Positions 16,672-25,630 of a stretch of DNA of 64,000 nucleotides are shown in pieces (within the stretch, counting starts at the first letter, position 1; each line of letters begins with the position of its first letter). Location: assembly GCF_009818105.1 (NCBI RefSeq), contig NZ_CP046564.1, positions 744,001-808,000 on the forward strand, given 5' to 3'. The notes beneath the pieces were generated by a model. It was not told where the DNA came from and made no database searches. It worked only from the letters and a program-made list of their open reading frames with translations. A program made the position numbers and the translations under genes. This DNA comes from Bacillus sp. N1-1. GTDB lineage: Bacteria; Bacillota; Bacilli; Bacillales; Guptibacillaceae.

Positions 16672-16800
16672 ATGTCTAACGCTTTTGTTCGTACGGAATT
16701 TATGGATTATGTATCGATTTGCCGTGCGATTTTTCATGAAGTTGCTATTGAAGGGACAGGTGTGTCCAAAATCAGCAACTTCATAAGAAAAAAAGCGTAA
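16672..16800 (+). CDS. 42-residue small protein or leader peptide ahead of the ABC-F gene
   Basis: ATG 16672 is preceded by the excellent ribosome binding site AGGAGGTGAGG, and the frame encodes 42 residues with a basic end (FIRKKA). It lies between an SMR operon and an ABC-F gene and is followed by two intrinsic terminators before that gene starts. I do not recognise the protein. Its position suits a translated leader whose ribosomes could influence the downstream hairpins, but it may be an ordinary small protein. Confidence 0.5.
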   Translation: MSNAFVRTEFMDYVSICRAIFHEVAIEGTGVSKISNFIRKKA

Positions 16801-16844
16801 GGCTCTCTTACCCTGCTTCAGGCGGAATGGATAAATTAACAGAT

Positions 16845-16875
16845 AAGGGAGCGGCAATTTGCCGTTCTCTTTTTT
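16845..16875 (+). terminator. Leader terminator T1 of the ABC-F operon
   Basis: A 13-bp stem with two G-U pairs, core GAGCGGCAA with TTGCCGTTC, ends in a T-rich run. It lies 45 bases after the 42-codon frame. Confidence 0.75.
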
Positions 16876-16925
16876 CTTTAAGTACAAGGCTTCATATTGG
16901 CTTAAAGATGATAAATTCCAGATTA

Positions 16926-16964
16926 AACCACAGGTAAGGTGTAACCTTATTTGTGGTTTTTTTG
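16926..16964 (+). terminator. Leader terminator T2 (attenuator) directly before the ABC-F gene
   Basis: A 15-bp stem (16926-16940 with 16944-16958, two G-U pairs, 3-base loop) is followed by TTTTTT and lies 22 bases before the ABC-F start codon. A short frame, ATG 16908 to TAA 16937 (MINSRLNHR), runs into the left arm, so a ribosome paused there would block this hairpin. This is the layout of ribosome-mediated attenuators that control many ABC-F resistance genes. Confidence 0.75.
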
Positions 16965-16985
16965 TTTGTAGAAAGGATGATAAAC

Positions 16986-18839
16986 ATGATATGTACTGCA
17001 CAAGGAATTAGTAAAATGCTTGGTGGAAATAGCTTATTTGAAGATCTTTCATTTGAAGTGATGGAGAATGACAGAGTTGGAATCGTAGGTAGGAACGGAA
17101 GTGGAAAAACGACTCTTTTAAAGCTGATAGCGGGAATTGAATCAATTGATCATAGGGTGATTCATTATAAAAAGGGGATAAAAGTTGGTTACTTAGCGCA
17201 AATCGCGAGTGATTCCGAGTTAACAGTCAAGGGTGTTCTTAGAAAAGCTTTCACTAACCTTATTACAATGCAAGAGCGAATGAGCGACCTCGAATCGGAA
17301 ATGGGGAGAGGAGATGAGAATGATCGTACGTTAAAAGAATATGGACAATTGCTTGATGTTTTTACAAGAAAAGGGGGATATGAAATTGATTCGTCTATCC
17401 ACCATGTCGCAAATGGACTTGGGATCAAGGACCTTCTTTCAACATCTTTTGATCGACTGAGCGGTGGGGAGAAGACGAAAGTAAGTCTTGGTATGTTATT
17501 GCTTCAAGAACCTGAATTGTTGTTACTGGATGAGCCAACCAATCATTTGGACGTGGAAGCAGTAGAATGGCTTGAGACGTTTATAAAGCAATACAAGGGA
17601 ACGATTGTTATTGTTTCGCATGATCGCTATTTTCTTGATGAAGTTGTAACGAAAATAATGGATGTTGAAGATGGTGAATTACATGTTTATCAGGGGAACT
17701 ACAGTGATTTTGTAGAGAAGAAAGAAAAATTGTTGCTGGCTGAATTTGCTGCTTATCAAGAGCAACAAAAGAAAATGAAAAAAATGAGAGAAGCCATTAA
17801 ACGATTAAAAGAATGGGCAAATCAGGCGAATCCACCAAATGCTGCGCTTCATAAGCGTGCGAGGAATATGGAAAGAGCGCTTGAGCGCATGGATAAAAAA
17901 AAGCGACCTCTTCTAGAACGAAGAACAATGGGGTTGGAATTCGATTTGAATGAGAGAAGTGGAAAAGATGTCGTTCGTTTTGAATATGTTTCAATTGGTT
18001 ATCAAGGACGATCATTAGTAAAGAGTATTAACTTGCACATTCGTTACGGGGAACGGGTGGCGATAGTAGGGAAAAATGGAAGTGGGAAAACAACGCTACT
18101 GAAAGCGCTACTTGGCTCTATTCCGCCTCATTATGGAAAGGTAAGCATAAGTGGAAGCGTAAAAGTTGGTTATCTGTCTCAACATGTTCTGAAAGAAAGT
18201 GGAGAGAAGAGAGTTATAGATGTGTATCGGGATACTGCAAAGGTTTCTGAATCGGATGCAAGGCATGAGTTAGCCAGTTTTCTCTTCTATGGTTACAGCG
18301 TTTTTTCGAAAGTATCATCATTAAGCGGTGGTGAGAAAATGCGACTGCGATTGGCCCAGTTAATGAGTCAGAAACTGAACTTGTTAGTACTTGATGAGCC
18401 AACAAATCATCTCGATATTGACTCGAGAGAAATATTAGAAGATGCACTCGACAAATTTACAGGAACCATTATTTGTGTCTCTCATGATCGGTATTTTTTA
18501 AATAAGTGTTTTCCGGTAACGTACTGGATAGAAAATAATCATCTCCACCACTATATTTATACTTACAGTGAAGCGAAACAGAAGCACCTTCAAACCTTGG
18601 AGCAAGAAAAAGAATCTCCGGTTAAAAAGAAGAAGACTAAAACGGATCCGGTGGAAGCGGAGGTAGGACTTGATGCAGAAGCAGAAGTAGAAAAACTCGA
18701 GGCACGTCTCTTTGAAATTGATCAGAAAATTAGCGTGACGAATTGCAGAAGAGAATATCAGGATTTATCTGTTGAGAAAGAAAAACTTAGTTTTAAACGA
18801 GAACAATTATATGAAATGTTAATGGGGGAAGAGAGATGA
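16986..18839 (+). CDS. ABC-F family ATP-binding protein (ribosome-associated)
   Basis: The 617-residue protein has two ABC ATPase domains and no membrane segments, the ABC-F design. Walker A motifs are GRNGSGKTT (near residue 35) and GKNGSGKTT (near 362), each domain has LSGGE and LLDEPTNHLD or VLDEPTNHLD, and a basic linker (about 250-310) lies between them. A charged coiled-coil C-terminal extension covers about residues 530-617. ABC-F proteins bind the ribosomal E site and either aid translation or displace antibiotics. The attenuator leader and the co-transcribed AAC(3) gene favour an antibiotic-resistance role. ATG 16986 is preferred over the frame opening at 16953 because GAAAGGATG precedes it. 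Confidence 0.88.
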   Translation: MICTAQGISKMLGGNSLFEDLSFEVMENDRVGIVGRNGSGKTTLLKLIAGIESIDHRVIHYKKGIKVGYLAQIASDSELTVKGVLRKAFTNLITMQERMSDLESEMGRGDENDRTLKEYGQLLDVFTRKGGYEIDSSIHHVANGLGIKDLLSTSFDRLSGGEKTKVSLGMLLLQEPELLLLDEPTNHLDVEAVEWLETFIKQYKGTIVIVSHDRYFLDEVVTKIMDVEDGELHVYQGNYSDFVEKKEKLLLAEFAAYQEQQKKMKKMREAIKRLKEWANQANPPNAALHKRARNMERALERMDKKKRPLLERRTMGLEFDLNERSGKDVVRFEYVSIGYQGRSLVKSINLHIRYGERVAIVGKNGSGKTTLLKALLGSIPPHYGKVSISGSVKVGYLSQHVLKESGEKRVIDVYRDTAKVSESDARHELASFLFYGYSVFSKVSSLSGGEKMRLRLAQLMSQKLNLLVLDEPTNHLDIDSREILEDALDKFTGTIICVSHDRYFLNKCFPVTYWIENNHLHHYIYTYSEAKQKHLQTLEQEKESPVKKKKTKTDPVEAEVGLDAEAEVEKLEARLFEIDQKISVTNCRREYQDLSVEKEKLSFKREQLYEMLMGEER

Positions 18840-19639
18840 CAGAGAAAAAAGTGATTCATACGGTTTGTATGCCACACACAGTCAGTAGTCTAGTCGTAGA
18901 CTTTCGGGAGTTAGGGGTAAAGGAAGGAATGACTTTAATTGTGCATACCTCACTTAGTTCACTTGGGTGGGTGTGCGGAGGAGCAGAAGCCGTTATTCAA
19001 GCGCTTATGGAAGCGGTTGGAGAAGAGGGCACGCTTATCATGCCTGCTCAATCGGCCGGTAATTCGGATCCGGCAGAATGGATGGCACCCCCTGTACCCG
19101 AATCATGGTGGCCAGTAATTCGTGAAAATATGCCGGCCTTCTCACGCGAAACGACAGCAACAAGAGGTATGGGGGCGATTGCTGAGCTTTTTAGACGATT
19201 TCCAGGGGTAGTTAGAAGTAATCACCCAATGTACTCTTTTACAGCTTGGGGGAAGAATAGAGACTACGTAACGGAGAATCAACCGCTACAAGCAGGATTT
19301 GGAGAAACATCTCCGTTAGCTAAAATATACGAGCTAGATGGAAAAATTCTTCTCATCGGTGTTGGACATGATAGCAATACCTCTCTTCACTTATCCGAGC
19401 ATGCGAAAAAAGATCAAGTGTATGTTACAAAATCAGCGGCGTTATTGGAGAATGGTGAGAGAGTTTGGAAAACCTACAACGAAATCGACTATGATTCAGA
19501 TTGTTTTGAGAAGATAGGAAATGAATTTGAGAGAATTGAAAACTATCAAAGAATGAAAATCGGTGGTGCTGTATGCAAATTGCTTGATCAGAGGAAGGTG
19601 GTGGACTTTGGACGGAAATGGTATGCAGAACTTTTTTAG
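18836..19639 (+). CDS. AAC(3)-family aminoglycoside N-acetyltransferase (YokD-like)
   Basis: This 267-residue protein has the AAC(3)/YokD pattern: HTSLSSLGWVCGG for acetyl-CoA binding, GTLIMPAQS, RSNHPMYSF with a conserved His, and GVGHDSNTSLHLSEH. The family acetylates the 3-amino group of aminoglycosides, although chromosomal YokD-like members often have unproven substrates. Its ATG overlaps the ABC-F stop (ATGA), so the two are translationally coupled. A weak hairpin terminator follows. Confidence 0.88.
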   Translation: MTEKKVIHTVCMPHTVSSLVVDFRELGVKEGMTLIVHTSLSSLGWVCGGAEAVIQALMEAVGEEGTLIMPAQSAGNSDPAEWMAPPVPESWWPVIRENMPAFSRETTATRGMGAIAELFRRFPGVVRSNHPMYSFTAWGKNRDYVTENQPLQAGFGETSPLAKIYELDGKILLIGVGHDSNTSLHLSEHAKKDQVYVTKSAALLENGERVWKTYNEIDYDSDCFEKIGNEFERIENYQRMKIGGAVCKLLDQRKVVDFGRKWYAELF

Positions 19640-19768
19640 TAGCAGTTTTGATATGATCACTGTTTAGCCATAGGACTTTCTCTATACGTACAATTGCATC
19701 GTTAAGTAAATAGTACTTTAGGAGTGTACGAACTATAATGATAAAAGTACCTTAACAAATTTAACGAA

Positions 19769-19795
19769 AGAACTTCTTTAGAGAGGTTCTTTTTT
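19769..19795 (+). terminator. Terminator after the ABC-F/AAC(3) operon
   Basis: AGAACTTCT pairs with AGAGGTTCT (one G-U) around a 4-base loop, followed by TTTTT. Confidence 0.65.
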
Positions 19796-19910
19796 ATTAT
19801 CACGTAACTATGCAGGAAAATACGTCTCTTTACAAGAAGATATGATTTGAAACATTTTTCTCCCTCCAAAGACCTATTTAATTAACTATCAATTTTTAGA
19901 AGGAGTAGCT

Positions 19911-21752
19911 ATGACTTATAACAAAGATAATATTACCTATAAAAGCTCGAGTTCTCCTCCTGACAATATATTACAAGAAGAAAGGGATAAGGTAACGAAT
20001 TTAGTGAAGTATTATGAAGGCTCTACAACAGCTCTTGTCGTTCAAAAAAATGAGAAATGGCTGTATTTAAACGCTGCAGCTGTTCATCTTCTTGGCTATA
20101 ACGATTCTAGTGAATTAGAAGGAAAGTCGATTTGGGAGACGATTCATGCATCAGAGAGAGAAACTGTTTTAAAGCGAATAGAGGCTTCGATCAACGGAGT
20201 GAATCCTGGCGCTTTCATTCAACGATGGATAAAGAAAGATGGATCCAGCGTTTCTGTAGAGGTTTTGGCGATTCCAGTGGAGAATTTTCTTGGTCAAACG
20301 TCAGCAATTATAAAAGAGGTTGATCATGAGAGCAAAAATATACAGGAAATGTACGCAAACTATGAGCTCATTACTGAGAACATGAATGAGATTATTAGTT
20401 TACTTGATGCTAACGGAAGACTACTTTATGTCTCGCCTTCCTATCGAGATTATGCTCGAGCAAGCATAGACGAGGAAATTGGGCGCAGTTCAATTCGATA
20501 TATTCATAAGGAAGACAGGGAGCATGTGAGAACAGAGTTTTTTAAACTGGTTAAATTCCGCAACCCTTTAATGATTAAGTATCGTATGCAGCGAAAGGAT
20601 GGGGTTTTTCGTTATATTGAATCCCAGGGGACCTGCATCTTAAACGAAGAAGAATGTTCTTATGTTGTCGTTTCAAGAGATGTGACCGAAAAACACCAGG
20701 CTGAGATGAGACTGCAATTAAATGAGAAAAAGCATCGCATGATCCTAGAACACAGCAATGACTTAATATGTATGATGAATCATGAGGGGATTTCTGTCTA
20801 CGCCTCACCTTCCTATAAGGAAGTATTAGGTTATGAGCAAAGTGAAGTTATCGGGAAGGATATACTAACTTTTATCCATCCTGAAGATTATGAGAAATGT
20901 CAGAAAGCCATTCAAACCTTAACGGAAACGAAAGAATCGATTACAACCGTTTATCGAAAACTGCATGCTTCTGGGCACAGCGTTATTTTCGAAGCTAAAG
21001 GGATGGCTGTTAGCGAGGGGGATGGGCAAGTAAATCATTTTGTATTTATATCTAGAGATATCACTGAAAAAATACAGCTAGAGCAATATCGAGAAAATAT
21101 TGAGAAGTTAGCAATCATTGGGGACGTGGCAGCTGGTTTTGCACATGAAATACGGAATCCGCTTACGTCAATCAAGGGCTTCTTAAAGCTTTTAGCGAAG
21201 AAGGAAGCAGAACACGATATTATGTATCATCAGATCATTGAAGGAGAGCTTGCCAAAATAGAAGAGGTGATAAATGACTTTATTTCCCTTGCAAAACCGG
21301 AGGCAGGTGAAGTTGCTGAGGTAAGTTTATTAAAACTAATCAAAAATGCAATTAACGTTTTAACACCGCAGGCTGCTTCTAAAAACATTAGAATTAATAT
21401 TAGCAGTCAGTTAAAATCAATCGTCATTTGTTGTCAAAAAAACCAGATGAAGCAGGTATTTATTAATATTCTAAAAAATGCAGTTGAAGCGATTGAGGAA
21501 GATGGCAAGATCGATGTAATTCTTGAAGAAAATCAAAACAACGTTTCCATTGAGATCCATGACAATGGAGTTGGAATTGAAGAAGAAAGGCTTGAGCGAA
21601 TCGGTGTGCCGTTTTATACAAACAAAGAAAAAGGCATAGGGCTTGGTATGACCGTTAGTAATAAAATCATTACCGAGCATAAAGGTAGTCTTCGAGTTGA
21701 GAGTAAACCTGGTGAAGGTACAACAGTCTATATTCGCCTTCCGAAAAACTAA
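19911..21752 (+). CDS. Orphan PAS-domain sensor histidine kinase, sporulation-kinase type
   Basis: The 613-residue soluble kinase has three consecutive PAS domains (about residues 25-130, 145-265 and 275-395). A HisKA dimerisation domain follows, with His412 in GFAHEIRNPLTSIKGFLKL, and then a HATPase domain (N box FINILKNAVEAI, G1 box DNGVGI, G2 GIGLGMTVSN). There is no response regulator next to it. Orphan PAS kinases with this H-box feed the Spo0 phosphorelay in Bacillus (KinA/KinE group), so that is the best guess. The signal is unknown. AGAAGGAG precedes the ATG. Confidence 0.88.
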   Translation: MTYNKDNITYKSSSSPPDNILQEERDKVTNLVKYYEGSTTALVVQKNEKWLYLNAAAVHLLGYNDSSELEGKSIWETIHASERETVLKRIEASINGVNPGAFIQRWIKKDGSSVSVEVLAIPVENFLGQTSAIIKEVDHESKNIQEMYANYELITENMNEIISLLDANGRLLYVSPSYRDYARASIDEEIGRSSIRYIHKEDREHVRTEFFKLVKFRNPLMIKYRMQRKDGVFRYIESQGTCILNEEECSYVVVSRDVTEKHQAEMRLQLNEKKHRMILEHSNDLICMMNHEGISVYASPSYKEVLGYEQSEVIGKDILTFIHPEDYEKCQKAIQTLTETKESITTVYRKLHASGHSVIFEAKGMAVSEGDGQVNHFVFISRDITEKIQLEQYRENIEKLAIIGDVAAGFAHEIRNPLTSIKGFLKLLAKKEAEHDIMYHQIIEGELAKIEEVINDFISLAKPEAGEVAEVSLLKLIKNAINVLTPQAASKNIRINISSQLKSIVICCQKNQMKQVFINILKNAVEAIEEDGKIDVILEENQNNVSIEIHDNGVGIEEERLERIGVPFYTNKEKGIGLGMTVSNKIITEHKGSLRVESKPGEGTTVYIRLPKN

Positions 21753-21767
21753 CCTTTATTTACCACA

Positions 21768-21801
21768 AACCTCTCTATTTCTAAGAGGATAGAGAGGTTT
21801 A
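21768..21801 (+). terminator. Terminator after the histidine kinase
   Basis: A perfect 12-bp stem (AAACCTCTCTAT with its complement) with a 10-base loop. Confidence 0.75.
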
Positions 21802-21884
21802 TGTAAAACAGATTACATATGGTTAACCACGGTGTTACCGACATAACGAACAGTGAATAAATGATATATGAAAGAAGGGATGAG

Positions 21885-22694
21885 ATGACCGATCTCGTTG
21901 GGATTGATGCTGGTGGAACGCTGATTAAAACGGTTCACATTAAGCAAGGAGAATATGACTTTAATACATTTCCATTGAAGGACATCAATGAGGTCGTTAC
22001 CTGGCTTAAAGATCAACATCCTAAAGCAAAGTTGATGATCACTGGAGGCAAACAATCCGTACTGGCTAAATTAGTTGAAAATGAAGTTGAATTGGTCCCG
22101 GAATTCGAGGCCACAACAAGAGGCGTTCGAGCGATTTTAGAGCGATCAAATCTTACGCTGCCCGATGATTACTTAGTCGTAAATGTTGGCACGGGAACTT
22201 CGATTCACTCAGTTAATCACAAAAGTGCTGAACGACTTGGGGGATCTGGTGTAGGGGGTGGGATGCTCATGGGACTTGCTTACTTATTGACAGGTCGAAC
22301 AGACTTTAATGAGCTTACTCAACTAGCTGCAAGAGGCGATCGTGGCGGCATTGATTTAAAAGTAAAGGATATTTATGAAGGTACCTCCCCAATTGGTGGA
22401 GAGTTAACTGCAAGTAACTTTGGCTTTATTGCACGGATTCAACAACACCAAGTACGTGATGAAGATGTGTTGGCATGCTTAATCGGAATGATTGCAGAAT
22501 CAATTTTAATGATGGCAATACCATTTGCTAAAACTATTCCTACTTCTACCATTGTATTTATCGGTTCCACATTTCAATCGAATCCATTGATTAGAAAGCA
22601 ACTTGACCATTTTGAAGAACTATTTGAAATCAGCACTTTCTTTCCGCAAAAGGGGCAATATAGTGGAGCGGTTGGCGGTTTATTATATCGTTAA
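21885..22694 (+). CDS. coaW: Type II pantothenate kinase
   Basis: CoaW phosphorylates pantothenate in the first step of coenzyme A synthesis. The 269-residue protein shows an ASKHA-fold N-terminus (LVGIDAGGTLIKTV), the Glu-containing EFEATTRG segment and VVNVGTGTSIH, all hallmarks of the staphylococcal/bacillar type II enzyme. ATG 21885 with AGAAGGGATGAG is chosen over an earlier in-frame ATG at 21861. Type II enzymes resist feedback by CoA, which suits a cell with a high coenzyme A pool. Confidence 0.92.
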   Translation: MTDLVGIDAGGTLIKTVHIKQGEYDFNTFPLKDINEVVTWLKDQHPKAKLMITGGKQSVLAKLVENEVELVPEFEATTRGVRAILERSNLTLPDDYLVVNVGTGTSIHSVNHKSAERLGGSGVGGGMLMGLAYLLTGRTDFNELTQLAARGDRGGIDLKVKDIYEGTSPIGGELTASNFGFIARIQQHQVRDEDVLACLIGMIAESILMMAIPFAKTIPTSTIVFIGSTFQSNPLIRKQLDHFEELFEISTFFPQKGQYSGAVGGLLYR

Positions 22695-22755
22695 AAATAT
22701 CATCTAAAAGACCGTTTTGTTATGATATGGTTAGATAAAGAAAGGATGACTGTAA

Positions 22756-23252
22756 ATGCCGTGGATTAAACCTGCCAAACAATCAGATATAAAGGAGCTT
22801 GAAATCTACAAAAATCTGGAACACCCCGTTCCTGTATTTAATCGACTGATTGCGAAAAGTCCTGATATTTTTTCAACGTTTATGCCTTTAGCAGCAGCTG
22901 TTAAAGCGGGTGTTTTAAATGAATTTGAAACAGAAGCAGTTGTCGTTTTTGTTTCTCAAATGGTTGTGAATTTTGTTATACCGGACATGGAAACTTGTTA
23001 AAAGAAATTAGTGGAGATGAGTCTATTCTTGAGGAGCTTGAAAAATATAAAAGCTCCAATGCTTTTGAGAGTCATTTGAAAAGTATTCTAAGCTATGCCG
23101 AGAAACTTGTTACGAATCCAAAGAGCCTGGAGAAAGCGGATCTAGAGAAACTAAAAGAACATGGTTATAGTGAAAAAGAAATCGTTGAAATTAATCAATT
23201 GATTGCATATACATCGTATACAAATCAAACGTCGATTGGTCTTGGGTTATAA
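22756..23252 (+). pseudogene. AhpD-like carboxymuconolactone decarboxylase-family gene, frameshifted
   Basis: Two overlapping frames make up one gene. The first (22756-23001) encodes the N-terminal half and then drifts into a meaningless tail. In the other frame the sequence from 22962 on reads GCEFCYTGHGNLLKEI, the CxxC-xxxH active site of AhpD-like peroxidase-related proteins, and continues to 23252. Adding one A to the AAA run at 22958-22960 joins the halves into a protein of about 165 residues (VSQNGCEFC). The break removes the catalytic cysteines from the first product. It is a true single-base deletion or a sequencing slip in a short homopolymer. Confidence 0.8.
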
Positions 23253-23302
23253 AGAGAGTTTTACTGACGGGTTAATCCAGATGTTATTTGTTAAGAAAAC
23301 GA

Positions 23303-23337
23303 AAAAGGACCTTCCTAAATAATTGGAGGGTCCTTTT
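23303..23337. terminator. Bidirectional terminator
   Basis: A 13-bp stem with one G-U pair, AAAAGGACCTTCC with GGAGGGTCCTTTT, lies between the broken AhpD-like gene and the convergent amidase gene. Confidence 0.8.
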
Positions 23338-23344
23338 CAAACAT

Positions 23345-25096
23345 TTACTTCGTTTTATAGTAATCTAATACACCTTGATAAATGCCTTCTGCAAGTTCTT
23401 CTCTATACTCTTGTGTAAGAAGAAGCTTGTATTCTTCATTATTCGTTAAGAAGCCAACTTCGACAAGAACACTTGCCATCTTTGATTCTCGAATAACTGA
23501 GAAGCTCTGGTTCTTTACTCCACGATTATTTGCTTCCGTTACTTCAATTAATCGTTTTTGAATACTTTCTGCAAGAGCTTTACTTTCCGCTGAGCTATAT
23601 TTATCGTACCAATAAGTTTCAATTCCGTGAGCTGCTTCACTGGCTGCATTTGTATGCACGCTAATAAACGCATCGGCATTTAAGTTATTGGCGATAGTTG
23701 AACGCTCTCTTAGCTCTAAGAACGAATCATCTCTTCTCGTCATGACAACGTTCGCTCCAGCTGACTTAAGCTTTTTCTCGAGATAAAGTGCAACATCAAG
23801 GTTGATGTCTTTTTCTAATAGTTTACCATTGCTTGCACCAGGATCATGATCTCCATGGCCGGCGTCGACAACAATGGTTAAGTTGTTTAATGAGTCACTG
23901 CTTTGAAGGAGTAGGTAACCACTGTGAACGTAAGCTACTTGACCTTGATATTTAATTTTTGCCCAATCTCCAGCGTAACCGTAGATTGCAACTTCAGCAT
24001 TACGTGGCAATGCTCCGATTTTTGTGCCGCTCATTTCAGGAGAGGTTCGAACGTTTAAGCTTGAAGCTGTGACAATGCCCGTTTCCAACACTACTTCTTC
24101 TGCCTGTTCTTTCATTTTATATGCGTTTACGATACTAGAAGAAAGCGCTCCTTCCCCACCTAGTACCATTAAAGAAGTCGCATGTTGATGAACATATGTT
24201 TGAACGACTGAAATTGGTTTCAAATCATGAGCTAAAACGACTGGTGCATCGAATTTCTCCGCTAGTGAAGCGGCTGCTACAGCATCAGGATAGTCTTCTT
24301 TATCTGCTTGAACAGTAGTTCCTCTAGCTAAAATGTAAGAAGAGCTAGATGTGAAAAAGGCTTTGTTTACAGCAATGTTCGTTTTAAAGCGGTCTTGACC
24401 AGAGAGACGAACAACTTTCTTTCCTTGCTCCTCTAATTGGCTGCGTACGTCCTCTGTTAAAACAGTCGTCCCACCAATTAAATAGACTGTTTTAATATTA
24501 GATGGAAGCTGAGGTGCTTTTGAAACAGTTGATAAATAAATAGGATAATTCTTTATTGATGCTACGCTGGAGGCTGAAAGAGAGTCTGCTACTTTCATTC
24601 CGTTAACAATTATTGCGGTAGATGCTCTATCTAGCCCAGCAGCCTGATTGACGGCATTGGCTGTTTCAAAACGATCTGATCCATTCAATCGTGAAACGGT
24701 AAACTTTTTCTTTAATTCATTCTCGATACCCTGACTAATTGCAGTCGTTCCACCAAGAATATAAATCTTTTTCGTTCCAAGACGGTCAAGCTCTTTTGCA
24801 ACGTTAGGATCAAGCACTGTTGATCCAGTTAATAGAATAGGAGCTTGTTTCACTCCTGCTAGACCAGAGCTTGCCAGTGCATCGAAAGGCTTATCTGCAC
24901 GAGTTAGGATAACGGCTTTTTCGGCTGTTGTTAGCGTTCCTGGCGAGACTTTCTTAGAAATTTCAATAGCTGTTTCAATTCGATTTGCTCCACTAATACG
25001 TTCAACATCATTACTAGCTGATGTTTTTTCCGGAAAACTTATTCCTGTAAAAATTAAAATAATGGCCATAATCAACGTAAAAAGCTTTTTCCGCAC
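23345..25096 (-). CDS. Cell-wall N-acetylmuramoyl-L-alanine amidase with CWB2 and SH3 domains
   Basis: The 583-residue secreted autolysin has a Sec signal peptide (about residues 1-27) and three cell-wall-binding type 2 repeats (about 32-315), each opening with RISGANRIET, RLNGSDRFET or RLSGQDRFKT. A bacterial SH3 domain follows (about 342-400; ASSLNVRTSP), then an Amidase_3 catalytic domain (about 404-580). Zinc ligands are in VVDAGHG, LLEKDIN and SVHTNA, and the catalytic Glu is in VEVGFLTN. It cleaves the bond between muramic acid and the stem peptide. The domain set recalls LytC with an added SH3. The start is GTG with GGGGG upstream. Confidence 0.93.
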   Translation of the reverse strand: MRKKLFTLIMAIILIFTGISFPEKTSASNDVERISGANRIETAIEISKKVSPGTLTTAEKAVILTRADKPFDALASSGLAGVKQAPILLTGSTVLDPNVAKELDRLGTKKIYILGGTTAISQGIENELKKKFTVSRLNGSDRFETANAVNQAAGLDRASTAIIVNGMKVADSLSASSVASIKNYPIYLSTVSKAPQLPSNIKTVYLIGGTTVLTEDVRSQLEEQGKKVVRLSGQDRFKTNIAVNKAFFTSSSSYILARGTTVQADKEDYPDAVAAASLAEKFDAPVVLAHDLKPISVVQTYVHQHATSLMVLGGEGALSSSIVNAYKMKEQAEEVVLETGIVTASSLNVRTSPEMSGTKIGALPRNAEVAIYGYAGDWAKIKYQGQVAYVHSGYLLLQSSDSLNNLTIVVDAGHGDHDPGASNGKLLEKDINLDVALYLEKKLKSAGANVVMTRRDDSFLELRERSTIANNLNADAFISVHTNAASEAAHGIETYWYDKYSSAESKALAESIQKRLIEVTEANNRGVKNQSFSVIRESKMASVLVEVGFLTNNEEYKLLLTQEYREELAEGIYQGVLDYYKTK

Positions 25097-25340
25097 GATG
25101 TGTATTCCCCCATATTGTGTTTGTCTGTTTTTCTTATGTACTTAGTGGCCTAACATCAACAGCCTCCCTTCAAAATTAGTATCAAATGGAAAGTATTTCT
25201 TAACTATTTTTAATATCGGCCTCGAATACGAAAGATTATAGGGTCCTTTTGTACTAAAAACAGATAAAAATCGACGGGATTTGAGGAAACTTCTCTTACA
25301 AAATTCGAGTTGTTGGAATTTAACAGCATTTCTATAAAGA

Positions 25341-25369
25341 TTGACATTATTTAGACTTTTCTTTAAACT
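25341..25369 (+). promoter_or_regulatory. Promoter of the second ABC-F gene
   Basis: TTGACA (25341-25346) and TAAACT (25364-25369) are spaced 17 bp. This would give a leader of about 255 bases before the ABC-F start at 25631. Confidence 0.55.
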
Positions 25370-25413
25370 AATAACAACGAAAAACGAAGGGAATGGTTAA
25401 GAAGCGATGAAGA

Positions 25414-25592
25414 ACTAATCTTATTTATTCAGATCAACTTTCAATAAATGAAATTGAGATTCTGGAGAATAGGATTAGTCTGTCTTTTTAACCTTCCATG
25501 CTTGCTGAAACGTGCTTCTTTAAGATGCGTTCTTTTTAGCGTGCGTAGGTATATGGATTGACAGACCTCTCCAGAAAATGGGGAGGTTTTTT
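25414..25592 (+). promoter_or_regulatory. Attenuator-like leader of the second ABC-F gene
   Basis: The leader holds a 12-bp stem ACTAATCTTATT (25414-25425) with AATAGGATTAGT (25468-25479). A tiny frame ATG 25407 (MKN, stop) runs into its left arm. Just before the gene there is an intrinsic terminator, CCTCTCC (25566-25572) with GGGGAGG (25580-25586) followed by TTTTTT. CTCCCCC at 25594-25600 could compete for the same GGGGAGG arm. Together these suit drug-induced antitermination, as known for vmlR- and vga-type genes. Confidence 0.6.
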
Positions 25593-25630
25593 ACTCCCCC
25601 GAAAAATTGAATGGAGAATGGGGAGATTCG

